This document shows, piece by piece, positions 36,319 to 45,182 of a stretch of 64,000 nucleotides of DNA. Below the pieces are notes generated by a model. That model made no database searches. It was given only the letters and a program-made list of their open reading frames with translations, and was not told where the DNA came from. The DNA is from Sphingomonadales bacterium 28-55-16 (lineage in GTDB: Bacteria > Pseudomonadota > Alphaproteobacteria > Sphingomonadales > Sphingomonadaceae), in assembly GCA_002278855.1 (NCBI GenBank), contig NCGG01000007.1, positions 1 to 64,000 on the forward strand, in the 5' to 3' direction. Numbering within the stretch: position 1 is the first letter of the stretch; every line of letters begins with the position of its first letter. The position numbers and the translations under genes were made by a program.

Positions 36319-37560
36319 TCACTTGACCGCTGCCTTTTCGACAGCACGCATGACGCGCAGAACATTGCCTTGCGCGATTTTGGCGAGGTCGGTTTTCGAA
36401 TAGCCACGGCGGACGAGTTCGGCGAACAATGCGGGATAGGTGGACACATTCTCTAGGCCGACGGGCAATTCATCTACGCCACCGAAATCGCCGCCAATGC
36501 CGATATGCGCGATCCCGGCCACCTTGCGGATATGGTCGATATGATCAGCGACTTGCGCAAGTGTGGCCTTGGGCTGTGGGTTTGCCGCAATCCAGGCGTC
36601 CACAGCGGCCTTTTCGCCGTCTGGGTTGCCTGAAAATTCCGTCTTCGCGCGACCGGCGACAGCCGAGCGCTGATACTCCCACTGGCGTCGTTCGGCCGAT
36701 GTAAAGCCGGGCACAAAGGTTACCATCACCACGCCGCCATTTTGCGGAAGGCGCTTCAGAACGGTATCGGGCACATTACGCGGGTGCGGCGTGATGGCGC
36801 GCGCATTGCTGTGCGTAAAGAGCACCGGCGCCGTGGTCTTGTCCAAAACGTCGTGCATGGTCGCCTCGGACACATGACTTATGTCGACAATCATTCCCAG
36901 CCGGTTCATTTCAGCGAGCACTTCGAAACCAAAGGGCGCCAATCCATCATGCTTGGGCGCGTCGGTGGCGCTGTCTGCCCAATCGGTGGTCAGGCTATGC
37001 GTGATGGTCATATACCGCGCGCCAAGCGCGTAAGTCTGCCGCAGAATTCCAAGCGAGTCGCCGATGGAATGCCCGCCCTCCATACCAATCAGCGAGGCAA
37101 TCTTGCCTGCCTTCATCGCGGCCTCAACCTCGGCCGCTGTGGACGCATAAGCAAAGCTGTCCGGATACCGCGCGATCATCTGCCGCACGACGTCAATTTG
37201 CTGCATGGTGCGGGTCACCGCCGCATCCTTGGGCAAAGCTGCATCGACATAAACTGACCAGAATTGGCCCCCAAGAAAACCGGCGCGCGCGGCGCGGATG
37301 TCGGTGTGCGTTTTTGCCAAAACATCGGCAGGCAAGGCGTTCAGGTCAAATTTGGAAAAATCGCGATCAAACAACTCCGCAATTTGGTGCGGCGTATCGT
37401 TATGACCGTCGATGATCGGGGACTTCGTCAACACCTGACGCGCGGTCTCTTCTGGGGTTGCCGCCACAGCAGGCAAGGCGATCGCGGCCAAAAATGCCAA
37501 GAGAGACAGCTGCAAAAAACCGCGTACCGTAAAAGTCAAAGCGCCATTTTGAAACGTCAT
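36319..37560 (-). CDS. Membrane dipeptidase (peptidase M19)
   Basis: This 413-aa exported zinc dipeptidase is related to renal dipeptidase. A signal peptide ends near AVAATPEE. Zinc ligands and motifs: DGHNDTPHQ, the bridging Glu in GMEGGHSIGD, TITHS, MIVDISHVSEATMHDVL, and IGIGGDFGGVDELP. The start ATG at 37560 is preferred over one four codons upstream. It could hydrolyse dipeptides or D-amino-acid-containing murein fragments in the periplasm. Confidence 0.93.
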   Translation of the reverse strand: MTFQNGALTFTVRGFLQLSLLAFLAAIALPAVAATPEETARQVLTKSPIIDGHNDTPHQIAELFDRDFSKFDLNALPADVLAKTHTDIRAARAGFLGGQFWSVYVDAALPKDAAVTRTMQQIDVVRQMIARYPDSFAYASTAAEVEAAMKAGKIASLIGMEGGHSIGDSLGILRQTYALGARYMTITHSLTTDWADSATDAPKHDGLAPFGFEVLAEMNRLGMIVDISHVSEATMHDVLDKTTAPVLFTHSNARAITPHPRNVPDTVLKRLPQNGGVVMVTFVPGFTSAERRQWEYQRSAVAGRAKTEFSGNPDGEKAAVDAWIAANPQPKATLAQVADHIDHIRKVAGIAHIGIGGDFGGVDELPVGLENVSTYPALFAELVRRGYSKTDLAKIAQGNVLRVMRAVEKAAVK

Positions 37561-37626
37561 AACATCCTCCAAACATCCAGAATCGACTCTGCCTGAAATG
37601 GGTATCTGTAGGAAAGTGTTTTGTGC

Positions 37627-39201
37627 TTACGGCACCAAAATCGTATCGACCGCCGCGTTCGCCAGCGCGGGATAATCCAGCGTGAAGTGCAAACCCCTGC
37701 TCTCATGCCGCGATAGCGCGGAACGGATGATCAACGCGGCTACCTCAACAAGGTTGCGCAGCTCGATAAGGTCAGGGGTGACCCTGAAATGGCTGTAATA
37801 ATCGGCAACCTCACTGCGCAACAGGTCAATGCGGTGCTGCGCCCGCTCGAGCCGTTTCGTCGTGCGCACGATGCCGACGAAGTTCCACATAAACTGCCGG
37901 ATTTCGCGCCAGCATTGCGCGATGACGACCTCCTCGTCGCTGTCGGTGACACGGCTTTCGTCCCAATGCCGGATCGCAGGCGGCGGTGGTAGGCTGTCCC
38001 AATGCGCCTCGATATGCCGGGCACAGGCATCGCCAAAGACGAAGCATTCCAGCAATGAATTCGACGCCAGACGGTTCGCGCCATGCAACCCGCTTTGCGT
38101 CACTTCGCCTGCCGCATAGAGCCCCGGCGCGTCGGTTCGGCCATCCAGATCCACTAGCACACCGCCGCAGGTATAATGCTGCGCGGGCACAACGGGGATA
38201 GGCTCCCGCGTAATGTCGATGCCAAGCCCAAGCAGCTTTTCGTAAATATTGGGGAAATGCGTTTTTACAAATTCGGGTGGCTTGTGGCTAATATCGAGAT
38301 GAACATAATCCAGACCGTCGCGCTTGATCTCGGCGTCATTGGCGCGCGCGACAATGTCACGCGGCGCAAGTTCGGCGCGCTCGTCATAATCGGGCATATA
38401 GCGATGCCCGGTTTTTGGGTTTCTGAGGATGCCGCCTTCACCCCGGACAGCTTCGGTGATCAGGAAATTTTTGACATCAAGATTGTAGAGGCAGGTCGGG
38501 TGGAATTGCATGAATTCCATATTCGACACACGACAGCCTGCACGCCAGGCCATGGCGATGCCATCTCCGGTCGCGCCACGTGGGGCGGTGGAGTACAAAT
38601 ATGCCCGACCAGCGCCGCCACATGCAAGAATTGTGGCGCGCGCGGTGAAGGTCTCCACCAGACCCGTCTTGCGGTTCAGCGCATAAACCCCATGAATTCG
38701 ACCTGAGGTTGAAAAACGTTCCTGATGTCGTCCGGAAATCAGATCCACCGCGACCATATCGGGCACTAAAATGATATTCGGATGCGCTCTGGCGGCAGTT
38801 TCAAGCGCTTGCTGCACCGCCCAGCCAGTGGCATCGTCGACATGGACGATCCGCCGGTGGCTGTGCCCGCCTTCGCGCGTTAGATGCCAGTCATTGCCCT
38901 CAAGATTGAACGGCACGCCAAGCTGCGCCAATCGTTCAATGGCAACCGGCGCATTTTCGACGACGAACTCAACTGTTGCGCGGTTGTTAAGCCCAGCGCC
39001 TGCAACCATCGTGTCCTCGATATGGTTCGCAAAATTGTCGCCCGGTTCAAGCACGGCGGCAATGCCGCCCTGCGCCCAGGCTGTCGCGCCATCAGAAATT
39101 GATCCCTTCGCCAGCACCGCAACTTTGCGCGTAGCGGCCAATTGCAACGCAGCCGTAAGGCCAGCAGCACCGGACCCGATGATCAGAACATCCGCTTCCA
39201 T
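37627..39201 (-). CDS. nadB: L-aspartate oxidase
   Basis: NadB oxidises L-aspartate to iminoaspartate, the first step of de novo NAD synthesis. The 524-aa flavoprotein begins ADVLIIGSGAAGLTAALQLA. It contains TAWAQGGIAAVLEPGDN, HTREGGHS-like LTREGGHSHRR, and QHYTCGGVLVDLDGRTDAPGLYAAGEV. It starts one base before the stop of an ABC ATPase gene. nadA is not adjacent; nadC lies 19 kb downstream. Confidence 0.96.
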   Translation of the reverse strand: MEADVLIIGSGAAGLTAALQLAATRKVAVLAKGSISDGATAWAQGGIAAVLEPGDNFANHIEDTMVAGAGLNNRATVEFVVENAPVAIERLAQLGVPFNLEGNDWHLTREGGHSHRRIVHVDDATGWAVQQALETAARAHPNIILVPDMVAVDLISGRHQERFSTSGRIHGVYALNRKTGLVETFTARATILACGGAGRAYLYSTAPRGATGDGIAMAWRAGCRVSNMEFMQFHPTCLYNLDVKNFLITEAVRGEGGILRNPKTGHRYMPDYDERAELAPRDIVARANDAEIKRDGLDYVHLDISHKPPEFVKTHFPNIYEKLLGLGIDITREPIPVVPAQHYTCGGVLVDLDGRTDAPGLYAAGEVTQSGLHGANRLASNSLLECFVFGDACARHIEAHWDSLPPPPAIRHWDESRVTDSDEEVVIAQCWREIRQFMWNFVGIVRTTKRLERAQHRIDLLRSEVADYYSHFRVTPDLIELRNLVEVAALIIRSALSRHESRGLHFTLDYPALANAAVDTILVP

Positions 39202-40119
39202 TTACACCGAGCTCGTCAAACGAAGGAAGACGTCCTCCAAATCCGCTTCTTTGGTGGTCACATCGACAATGCCAAGCCCGAGGCCCTGAATCACAGAGAG
39301 GACTTCGCCAGCATTCATGCGGTCTTTGTTATAAGTGATGGCAATGGTCCGGTCTCCGACCAGCTCCACCTTTTCAAAAGCTTCATGCGTTGGCGCACGG
39401 GTCACATCGCGATCCAGCGTCAGCAATACTGCCTTTTCGCGGGCCATGCCGACCAATTCGCGTGTGGGCTTATTGGCGATAAGTTGCCCATGGTTGATGA
39501 TCGCGATCCGGTCACATAATTGCTCGGCCTCTTCGAGATAATGCGTGGTCAAGACCACGGTAACGCCTTGGCGGTTCAGTTCCTGAACATAGTCCCACAA
39601 TTGCTGGCGCAGCTCGATGTCGACGCCGGCGGTCGGTTCATCGAGCACAATCACCGGCGGCGCATGCACCATGGCCTTGGCCACCAACAAGCGACGTTTC
39701 ATGCCGCCCGATAATGTCCGGGCATATGCGTCGGCCTTGTCCTCAAGCCGTACAGCCTTCAGCAGCTCCATCGTCCGCCGCTTTGATTTGGGTACACCAT
39801 ATAAGCCAGCTTGCAGCTCCAACGCTTCCTTGGGCGTGAAGAACGGGTCGAACATGATTTCCTGCGGCACAATGCCGATAGACGCCTTGGCATTGCGCGG
39901 ATGGGCGTCAATGTCGAAACCCCAAATGGACGCGCTGCCGGATGTTTTCATAACCAACCCGGCCAAGATATTAATCAGGGTGGATTTGCCGGCACCATTT
40001 GGCCCAAGCAAACCGAAAATTGAGCCTTGCGCAACGTCAAAACTGACATCGTTGAGCGCCTGTTTCCCCCCTGCATATTTTTTGGAGAGGTTCTTTATCG
40101 AGATAGCTTGTTCGGACAT
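39202..40119 (-). CDS. ABC transporter ATP-binding protein (ABC-2 type)
   Basis: This 305-aa ATPase has Walker A GPNGAGKST, the signature LSGGMKRRLLVAKAM and Walker B VIVLDEPTAGVD, followed by the H-loop (LTTHYLEE). It resembles the CcmA/NodI/DrrA class of ATPases that drive export with an ABC-2 permease. A C-terminal extension (TITYNKDRMNAGEVLSVIQGLGL) is of the DrrA type. No permease gene is next to it; nadB follows without a gap. The start at 40119 fits the family. Confidence 0.92.
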   Translation of the reverse strand: MSEQAISIKNLSKKYAGGKQALNDVSFDVAQGSIFGLLGPNGAGKSTLINILAGLVMKTSGSASIWGFDIDAHPRNAKASIGIVPQEIMFDPFFTPKEALELQAGLYGVPKSKRRTMELLKAVRLEDKADAYARTLSGGMKRRLLVAKAMVHAPPVIVLDEPTAGVDIELRQQLWDYVQELNRQGVTVVLTTHYLEEAEQLCDRIAIINHGQLIANKPTRELVGMAREKAVLLTLDRDVTRAPTHEAFEKVELVGDRTIAITYNKDRMNAGEVLSVIQGLGLGIVDVTTKEADLEDVFLRLTSSV

Positions 40120-40213
40120 CTGCCCGCGATAGCGAAGGCGCGGTAGCAGTGCAATCACACTCAACGCTTTCTGACCCGTTGCAGGGTCGCGGCGGCTTTG
40201 CTAAGCGGCGCAT

Positions 40214-40408
40214 ATGAACAAATATGAACCCGAAATCATCCGCGTACGTGAACCGCGTGTAGCCTGCGATGGCAGCGGAGATATTCCAGCAGCGTTGGGG
40301 CACCCCCGCATTTGGCTCCAGATTGATGAAAAAGGCTATGTTGATTGCGGCTATTGCGACCGGCATTTTGTTTTGGTTGGCGGCCCTGCCGACACAGGCA
40401 AAAATTAA
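40214..40408 (+). CDS. Zinc-finger protein (zf-CHCC family)
   Basis: This 64-aa protein has the pattern Cys18-x11-His30-x14-Cys45-x2-Cys48 (CDG...GHPRIWLQID...VDCGYCDRHFVL). It matches the small zf-CHCC proteins of alphaproteobacteria, homologous to the NDUFS6 accessory subunit of mitochondrial complex I. A role in complex I assembly is inferred from that homology. It is divergent from the ABC ATPase gene. Confidence 0.9.
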   Translation: MNKYEPEIIRVREPRVACDGSGDIPAALGHPRIWLQIDEKGYVDCGYCDRHFVLVGGPADTGKN

Positions 40409-40441
40409 GCCGCTTTGGTAAAACTAACCCGACATGCCTGC

Positions 40442-41143
40442 TCAGACAGCGGCAGCAAGGTCCTGAAGCCGTTCACGGTCACGAATAAACACCGTGCGGC
40501 GGTCGGGCAGCGCAATAACGCCATCGGCCTTTAGTCGCGACAATTGGCGGCTAACTGTTTCGATGGTCAGCCCCAACACGTCGCCCATTTGCCGCCGATC
40601 CAGCGGCAATTCAAACGCATCCAACCCGCTTTTGTCCGCAGTGCATCCGGTTTCGCCAAGGCGAACCGACATTTCAAGCAATAAGGTCGCGATGCGTTCG
40701 GTCGCGGTTTTCTTCCCAAGCAGCAGCATCCATTCATGCGCACGATCAAGTTCGTTGAGCGCCTGCTGCAGCAACTTATGCTCCAATTCGGGATGCTTCC
40801 GCGCAAAGCTGTCAAAGGTCGCGCGTGAAAATACGCACAATTCGGCGTCGGTCAGCGCGGTTACGCTATAGGGGCTCTGTTGGGCGAAGGGACGGCCGAT
40901 GAAATCAGACGAAAAGACAATGCCCACAATCTGCTCACGGCCATCGGCCATGCTCATCGACGCTTTCAGGACGCCTGCAATAACATTGGCGACGACGACA
41001 GAGTCATCCCCCTCCCAAAGCACGGTCTGACCTTTGGAAATTCTTTGCTTTCGGCCAAGTTGGCCCAATGCCTCAAGCTCGTCGGGTTCGAGGCCGGCGC
41101 AGATTGCACGATTACGTACAATGCATTGGGTGCAGTCCTTCAT
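40442..41143 (-). CDS. fnrL: FNR-type oxygen-sensing transcriptional regulator
   Basis: This 233-aa Crp/Fnr-family regulator has an N-terminal CxxCx7C motif (Cys4, Cys7, Cys15) and a fourth cysteine, Cys103 (AELCVFS). This is the arrangement that holds the oxygen-labile [4Fe-4S] cluster of alphaproteobacterial FnrL. A cNMP-like beta-roll precedes the C-terminal HTH (LPLDRRQMGDVLGLTIETVSRQL). The ETVSR recognition element predicts the TTGAT-N4-ATCAA type site. I see no such site nearby. Confidence 0.93.
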   Translation of the reverse strand: MKDCTQCIVRNRAICAGLEPDELEALGQLGRKQRISKGQTVLWEGDDSVVVANVIAGVLKASMSMADGREQIVGIVFSSDFIGRPFAQQSPYSVTALTDAELCVFSRATFDSFARKHPELEHKLLQQALNELDRAHEWMLLLGKKTATERIATLLLEMSVRLGETGCTADKSGLDAFELPLDRRQMGDVLGLTIETVSRQLSRLKADGVIALPDRRTVFIRDRERLQDLAAAV

Positions 41144-41263
41144 GAACGCGGTGTAGCGCCCACAGCGATGCGCGGCAACCGCCCATGGCGATTGGACAGA
41201 TTGGAGAGATGCACACGGATCAACAAATTATCTGTGACTTGGCGGACGCACACACCAAAGAAA

Positions 41264-41340
41264 TGGTAGCGAAGGAGGGACTTGAACCCCCGACCTATGG
41301 ATTATGATTCCACCGCTCTAACCAGCTGAGCTACTTCGCC
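41264..41340 (-). tRNA. tRNA-Met (CAT)
   Basis: Read on the minus strand, the 77 bases fold as a cloverleaf: acceptor GGCGAAG with CTTCGCT (first pair G-U), D arm GCTC-AGCTGGTTA-GAGC, anticodon stem GTGGA/TCCAT with loop ATCATAA (anticodon CAT), T arm GGGGG-TTCAAGT-CCCTC (one G-T pair) and encoded CCA. It resembles elongator tRNA-Met; a CAT tRNA-Ile2 is less likely from the loop and stems. Confidence 0.95.
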
Positions 41341-41416
41341 ATCCAAGCGTGAATCCCAGCATTTGCGGGGAAGCACGCGGCGCTATAAGCGCGGGGTTTA
41401 AGCGGGTCAAGCATTG

Positions 41417-41923
41417 TCAGCCGCGAAATGCCCATCTGCCAATATGCTCCCATGGCCCGCCGCGATAATAATAAGCAGATAGGCCAGAAATCACGAGTGG
41501 TCGCGGACGAAATGTTGACGATAATTGGGTATGAAGTGCTCTGGCGACCGAAGCCGGAACCTTATTCTGGACTGTGATGTGCAATTTGGGCAATGCCTGA
41601 TCTTGCGGGATTAACAACCCGCGAAATGCATCAGCAAGCGCGGCACGGAGGCTGAGCAGCTCAGGGCTATCAACCTGAAATGCTACGGCCGTGCCCAACA
41701 GACTAACATCGGTCAGATGCGCAACAGGCGCCGAATATTCCGTTCCAAGCGCCGCCAGACGCGATTTTACTTCGGGCAAATGGCTTGGCGGCAAATGATG
41801 AAATAGCGTGATATGCGCATCGACAAAATTGCGCTCCACCGGAAAATGCGCGCGGCGCAATCCGTTCGCCCATGCTTGGTCGGTTTTTCCCATTTCGGCG
41901 GTGATGATGATGGGCGCAGTCAT
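41417..41923 (-). CDS. 2'-5' RNA ligase family (2H phosphoesterase) protein
   Basis: This 168-aa protein carries the two HxT motifs of 2H phosphoesterases: DAHITLFHHLP near residue 36 and KLHITVQNKV near residue 117. Such proteins hydrolyse cyclic phosphodiesters or 2',5' linkages; the physiological substrate is unknown. I prefer the ATG at 41923, since the conserved part begins directly after it; an ATG four codons upstream is possible. Confidence 0.88.
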   Translation of the reverse strand: MTAPIIITAEMGKTDQAWANGLRRAHFPVERNFVDAHITLFHHLPPSHLPEVKSRLAALGTEYSAPVAHLTDVSLLGTAVAFQVDSPELLSLRAALADAFRGLLIPQDQALPKLHITVQNKVPASVARALHTQLSSTFRPRPLVISGLSAYYYRGGPWEHIGRWAFRG

Positions 41924-42048
41924 AACGCGAACCATAGAGAACAAAAGCGCAGGCAACCAGTAACGACTGCAAGGCCCCGTGCAGCCACCCTAGAGGACCC
42001 TAATCGTCGCCCGGAAACACGTTCAGTATGCCGTGCCGTGTGTAACAC

Positions 42049-42086
42049 AAAAAAGCCGCCCTGTTTTGCAACAAGGCGGCTTTTTG
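42049..42086 (-). terminator. Intrinsic terminator of the rpsF-rpsR-rplI operon
   Basis: An 11-bp stem AAAAAGCCGCC/GGCGGCTTTTT encloses a 14-base loop, with T-rich ends in both directions. It lies 20 bases after rplI and probably ends transcription from both sides. Confidence 0.9.
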
Positions 42087-42105
42087 TATGCAGCAGTCGA
42101 AGGCT

Positions 42106-42783
42106 TTACGCTTCGTCGCTTGCCTCAGCCGAAAGGCCAGCGGCTTCAGCAGCAGCCTTAGCGGCAGCTTGCTCTTCGCGGCGCTTTGCGTTGGCAGCAG
42201 CTTCGGCAGCATCAGCTGCGTCTGATGCGACTTCGGCTTCAACCTGCGCTTCAATTGCTTCAGCAGCGATCTCGGCCTGTTCAGCTTCGAACATCTGATC
42301 GAGAACGTTAACGCCGTCCTTCTGCAATTCAGCTTCGTCATCCGAACGGGCCACATTGACCTGAACATTAACGCTAACTTCAGGGTGCAGAACCACTTTG
42401 ACAGCGAAAATGCCGAGCGTCTTGATCGGGCGTTCAAGCACGATCATGCCCTTGGAAACCTTGGCATCCTGGGCGACCAGTCCGTCAACGATATCCTTGA
42501 CCGAGACTGAACCGTAAAGCTGGCCAGTTTGCGAAGCTGCACGGATCAGAACGATCTGCTTGCCTTCGACACTGCCCGATGCCTTTTGGGCTTCATCACG
42601 GCGGGTTGCGTTATCGCTTTCGATTTTCGCGCGGTTGGCTTCGAAAACCTTGCGGTTGGCTTCGTTTGCACGGAGCGCTTTTTTGTTCGGCAGCAGGAAG
42701 TTACGGGCATAGCCGTCCTTCACGGTGACAACGTCACCAATTGCACCCAGCTTTTCAACGCGTTCGAGAAGTATGATATCCAT
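42106..42783 (-). CDS. rplI: 50S ribosomal protein L9
   Basis: L9 binds 23S rRNA and affects reading-frame maintenance. The N-terminal domain is canonical (MDIILLERVEKLGAIGDVVTVKDGYARNFLLP, shown in part) and the C-terminal domain follows a helix. At 225 aa it is about 75 residues longer than E. coli L9. The extra tail is rich in Ala and Glu (AAEAIEAQVEAEVASDAADAA) and probably helical and disordered, as seen in relatives. Confidence 0.97.
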   Translation of the reverse strand: MDIILLERVEKLGAIGDVVTVKDGYARNFLLPNKKALRANEANRKVFEANRAKIESDNATRRDEAQKASGSVEGKQIVLIRAASQTGQLYGSVSVKDIVDGLVAQDAKVSKGMIVLERPIKTLGIFAVKVVLHPEVSVNVQVNVARSDDEAELQKDGVNVLDQMFEAEQAEIAAEAIEAQVEAEVASDAADAAEAAANAKRREEQAAAKAAAEAAGLSAEASDEA

Positions 42784-42794
42784 GTCTTCGGCTC

Positions 42795-43019
42795 CTACTT
42801 CACGATGTACGGCAGAAGGCCGATGTGACGGGCGCGCTTGATAGCTTGGCCCAGTTCACGCTGCTTCTTTGCCGATACGGCGGTGATGCGCGACGGGACA
42901 ATCTTGCCGCGCTCTGAAATGTAACCCTGAAGCAGGCGTACATCTTTATAATCGATTTGCGGCGCATCTTTACCCTGGAATGGGCAGGACTTGCGGCGAC
43001 GGAAAAACGGACGTGCCAT
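42795..43019 (-). CDS. rpsR: 30S ribosomal protein S18
   Basis: S18 pairs with S6 on the 30S platform. The 74-aa protein has the typical [23 protein letters not shown] start and the [28 protein letters not shown] core (shown across two parts). It lies 3 bases after rpsF and 11 bases before rplI in the usual order. Confidence 0.98.
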   Translation of the reverse strand: MARPFFRRRKSCPFQGKDAPQIDYKDVRLLQGYISERGKIVPSRITAVSAKKQRELGQAIKRARHIGLLPYIVK

Positions 43020-43022
43020 AAT

Positions 43023-43472
43023 TTAAGCCTCCTGCTCTGCACGGGGTGCGCGATCGGGGCGGTCGCCGCGGTCTGGACGAGGTGCGCCGCGATCACGGTC
43101 GCCGCCACCAAATCCGCCACGTTCGCCGCGTTCGCTGCGCTCTGGACGGTCGCTCTTGCGCATCATGACCGATGGGCCCTTTTCATGCGCGTCCACGCGG
43201 ACGGTCATGTAACGGATGATGTCTTCGTTCATGCGTGTCTGACGCTCGAGTTCGGCGATGGTGTCGCCCGAAGCATCGATGTCGAGCATTACGAAATGCG
43301 CTTTGCGGTTTTTCTGAATTTTGTAGGTCAATGTGCGAAGACCCCAGGTTTCGGTCTTTATGACCTTGCCATTATTGTCTTCTACAATCTTGGTGGCAGC
43401 TTCTGCCAGCGCATCAACTTGGGCCTGTGAAAGGTCCTGACGCGCCAAAAATACATGCTCGTACAGAGACAT
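43023..43472 (-). CDS. rpsF: 30S ribosomal protein S6
   Basis: S6 forms a heterodimer with S18. The 149-aa protein starts [15 protein letters not shown] and has the conserved [21 protein letters not shown] and [13 protein letters not shown]. The tail of about 45 residues is rich in Arg, Asp and Gly (repeats of the DRG/RPD kind), longer than in E. coli. The start at 43472 is preferred over an upstream ATG that adds a non-conserved leader. Confidence 0.97.
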   Translation of the reverse strand: MSLYEHVFLARQDLSQAQVDALAEAATKIVEDNNGKVIKTETWGLRTLTYKIQKNRKAHFVMLDIDASGDTIAELERQTRMNEDIIRYMTVRVDAHEKGPSVMMRKSDRPERSERGERGGFGGGDRDRGAPRPDRGDRPDRAPRAEQEA

Positions 43473-43620
43473 GGGCGTTTCCTTGTTCCTACCGATCGCT
43501 GACGCAGCACCATGCATACGCCCCTCCGGCCTTCTTCGTAATCACGAGGGTTGCCCCAAGCGAAGTGGGCCGCTTAGGTGTGATTCACAGGAAAAGCAAG
43601 CGATTCGGGCGGAGAAGCAA

Positions 43621-45015
43621 CTATACAGATAGTCGCTTCAACACATCGGCCGCAAAACCGCTCAACGTGTCATCCCTTGCCCCCATGATCACGATCCGGT
43701 CGCCGGGTCGCGCCAGTTCGACGATGCGGTTGCCACATTCTTCGCGCATCGGGATATATTCGGCGTTACGGCCCGCGGCAGTGACTGCGTCGGTAATGCT
43801 TGGGCTACCCGTGCTTTTGTCCACCGTGCCGCCGAAATAGACGGGGTCGCAGAGGATCAGATGGTCGTCCTCCCCCAGCATCGCTGCGAACACCGTAGCG
43901 AGTTCGCCGCCCATGACGCGGATGGGGCCGTAGCCATGGGGTTGAAAAAACGCGATGATGCGCCCCGGAAAGGCCTTCAGCGTCGCAAGCGTCGCCGCGA
44001 TCTTGTCGGGGTTATGGCCAAAATCGTCGATGAGCGTGATGTCATTGGCGGTGCCGACAATGTCAAAACGGCGCGCAAGGCCGCAGAAACGCTCTACGCT
44101 GCGCACCGCTTGCTCTGCAGGCACGCCAAGCGCGACGCTTGCGGCAATAGCGGCAAGGGCGTTGGCGATATTGTGCCTGCCGGGTACGATCAATGAAACG
44201 GCATGTGCTTCGCCCAGCGCGTGAAGCGCGAAGCGGCTGCCGAGCGGGAGGTCAATGATGTCCGTTGCGCGGAAATCGGCGTCAGCCGAAAAGCCGAAAC
44301 TTACCGCGCCGGACAGGTGCATCGGCGCAATAAGTGCCATAGTCTCTGCATCATCGGCGTTCCAGACACAGGCTTTCGCCTTTTTGGCAAAGTCGCCAAA
44401 CAACTGCCGCAATTCTTCAAGCGTTTTGTGATCGAGACTGACATTGTTCAGGACCGCCACCTCGGGCGCAAACAACGCAATCGACCCATCGCTTTCATCG
44501 ACTTCGCTGACAAACACTTCGCCCTGCCCGACCCGCGCACTGGCAAAGGGCGCGTCATCGGCAACGAAGTTCTTCATCACCGCGCCGTTCATGATGGTGG
44601 GATCACGTCCGGCGTCCGTCAATATCCAGCCGATCATGCCCGTTACCGTAGATTTTCCGCTCGTTCCGCCCACGGCAACGCTGCGCAAAGCGGCGTTAAA
44701 CAAATCTGCGAGCAATTCGGCGCGTGTCAAACGGGTACAGCCCAGCGCATTGGCCTTGGCGATATCGGGAACGCTGTCCTCAATGGCGGCGGACGCGATC
44801 AGGATCTGGTCGCCGCTGATAATACCGCTGCCATCTTGCGGAAACAGGTCAATGCCTAAGCTTTGGAGCCATTCGAATTTCGGTCCCAGCCGGCCTTGAT
44901 CCAACGCGCGGTCAGATCCGGAAACAGCCGCGCCTGCATCGCGCACGATATTGGCCAAAGGCAACATGCCCGAACCACCGATACCACAGAAGAAATAGGA
45001 TTTGTTTTTGTGCAT
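43621..45015 (-). CDS. mpl: Mur ligase, Mpl-like (murein tripeptide recycling)
   Basis: This 464-aa ATP-dependent ligase has the Mur fold: N-terminal FCGIGGSGMLPLA (UDP-binding), ATP loop GGTSGKSTVTGM, the central metal-binding EVDESDGSI and the C-terminal FGHNPDKIAATLATLKAFPG. It resembles Mpl/MurC-type enzymes. Mpl joins UDP-MurNAc to recovered L-Ala-gamma-D-Glu-mDAP; MurC adds only L-Ala. It lies alone and divergent from an LD-carboxypeptidase gene, outside any mur cluster, so I prefer Mpl. The P-loop T-S-G-K differs from the usual T-H-G-K. Confidence 0.8.
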   Translation of the reverse strand: MHKNKSYFFCGIGGSGMLPLANIVRDAGAAVSGSDRALDQGRLGPKFEWLQSLGIDLFPQDGSGIISGDQILIASAAIEDSVPDIAKANALGCTRLTRAELLADLFNAALRSVAVGGTSGKSTVTGMIGWILTDAGRDPTIMNGAVMKNFVADDAPFASARVGQGEVFVSEVDESDGSIALFAPEVAVLNNVSLDHKTLEELRQLFGDFAKKAKACVWNADDAETMALIAPMHLSGAVSFGFSADADFRATDIIDLPLGSRFALHALGEAHAVSLIVPGRHNIANALAAIAASVALGVPAEQAVRSVERFCGLARRFDIVGTANDITLIDDFGHNPDKIAATLATLKAFPGRIIAFFQPHGYGPIRVMGGELATVFAAMLGEDDHLILCDPVYFGGTVDKSTGSPSITDAVTAAGRNAEYIPMREECGNRIVELARPGDRIVIMGARDDTLSGFAADVLKRLSV

Positions 45016-45070
45016 CAGTGGCGGTTATGGCCGGAAGATGATTTTGGCAATGGTCCTGTATACACAAAAT

Positions 45071-45160
45071 GTCGTTACCTCGGCGCAGGCGGGGGCCAAA
45101 TCTCACTGTGTCGAAACATCACGACCCAGAGTAGGTTTCGCATCTGCGCGGGAACAACGA
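45071..45160. repeat. Inverted pair of dispersed palindromic repeats
   Basis: Two degenerate copies of the CGTCATTCCCGCGCAGGCGGG-type repeat face each other: GTCGTTACCTCGGCGCAGG near 45071-45089 and its opposite-strand relative GCGCGGGAACAACGA near 45145-45160. They fill the gap between mpl and ldcA. Confidence 0.5.
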
Positions 45161-45182
45161 TGATTGGGAAAGCAGGTTATTT

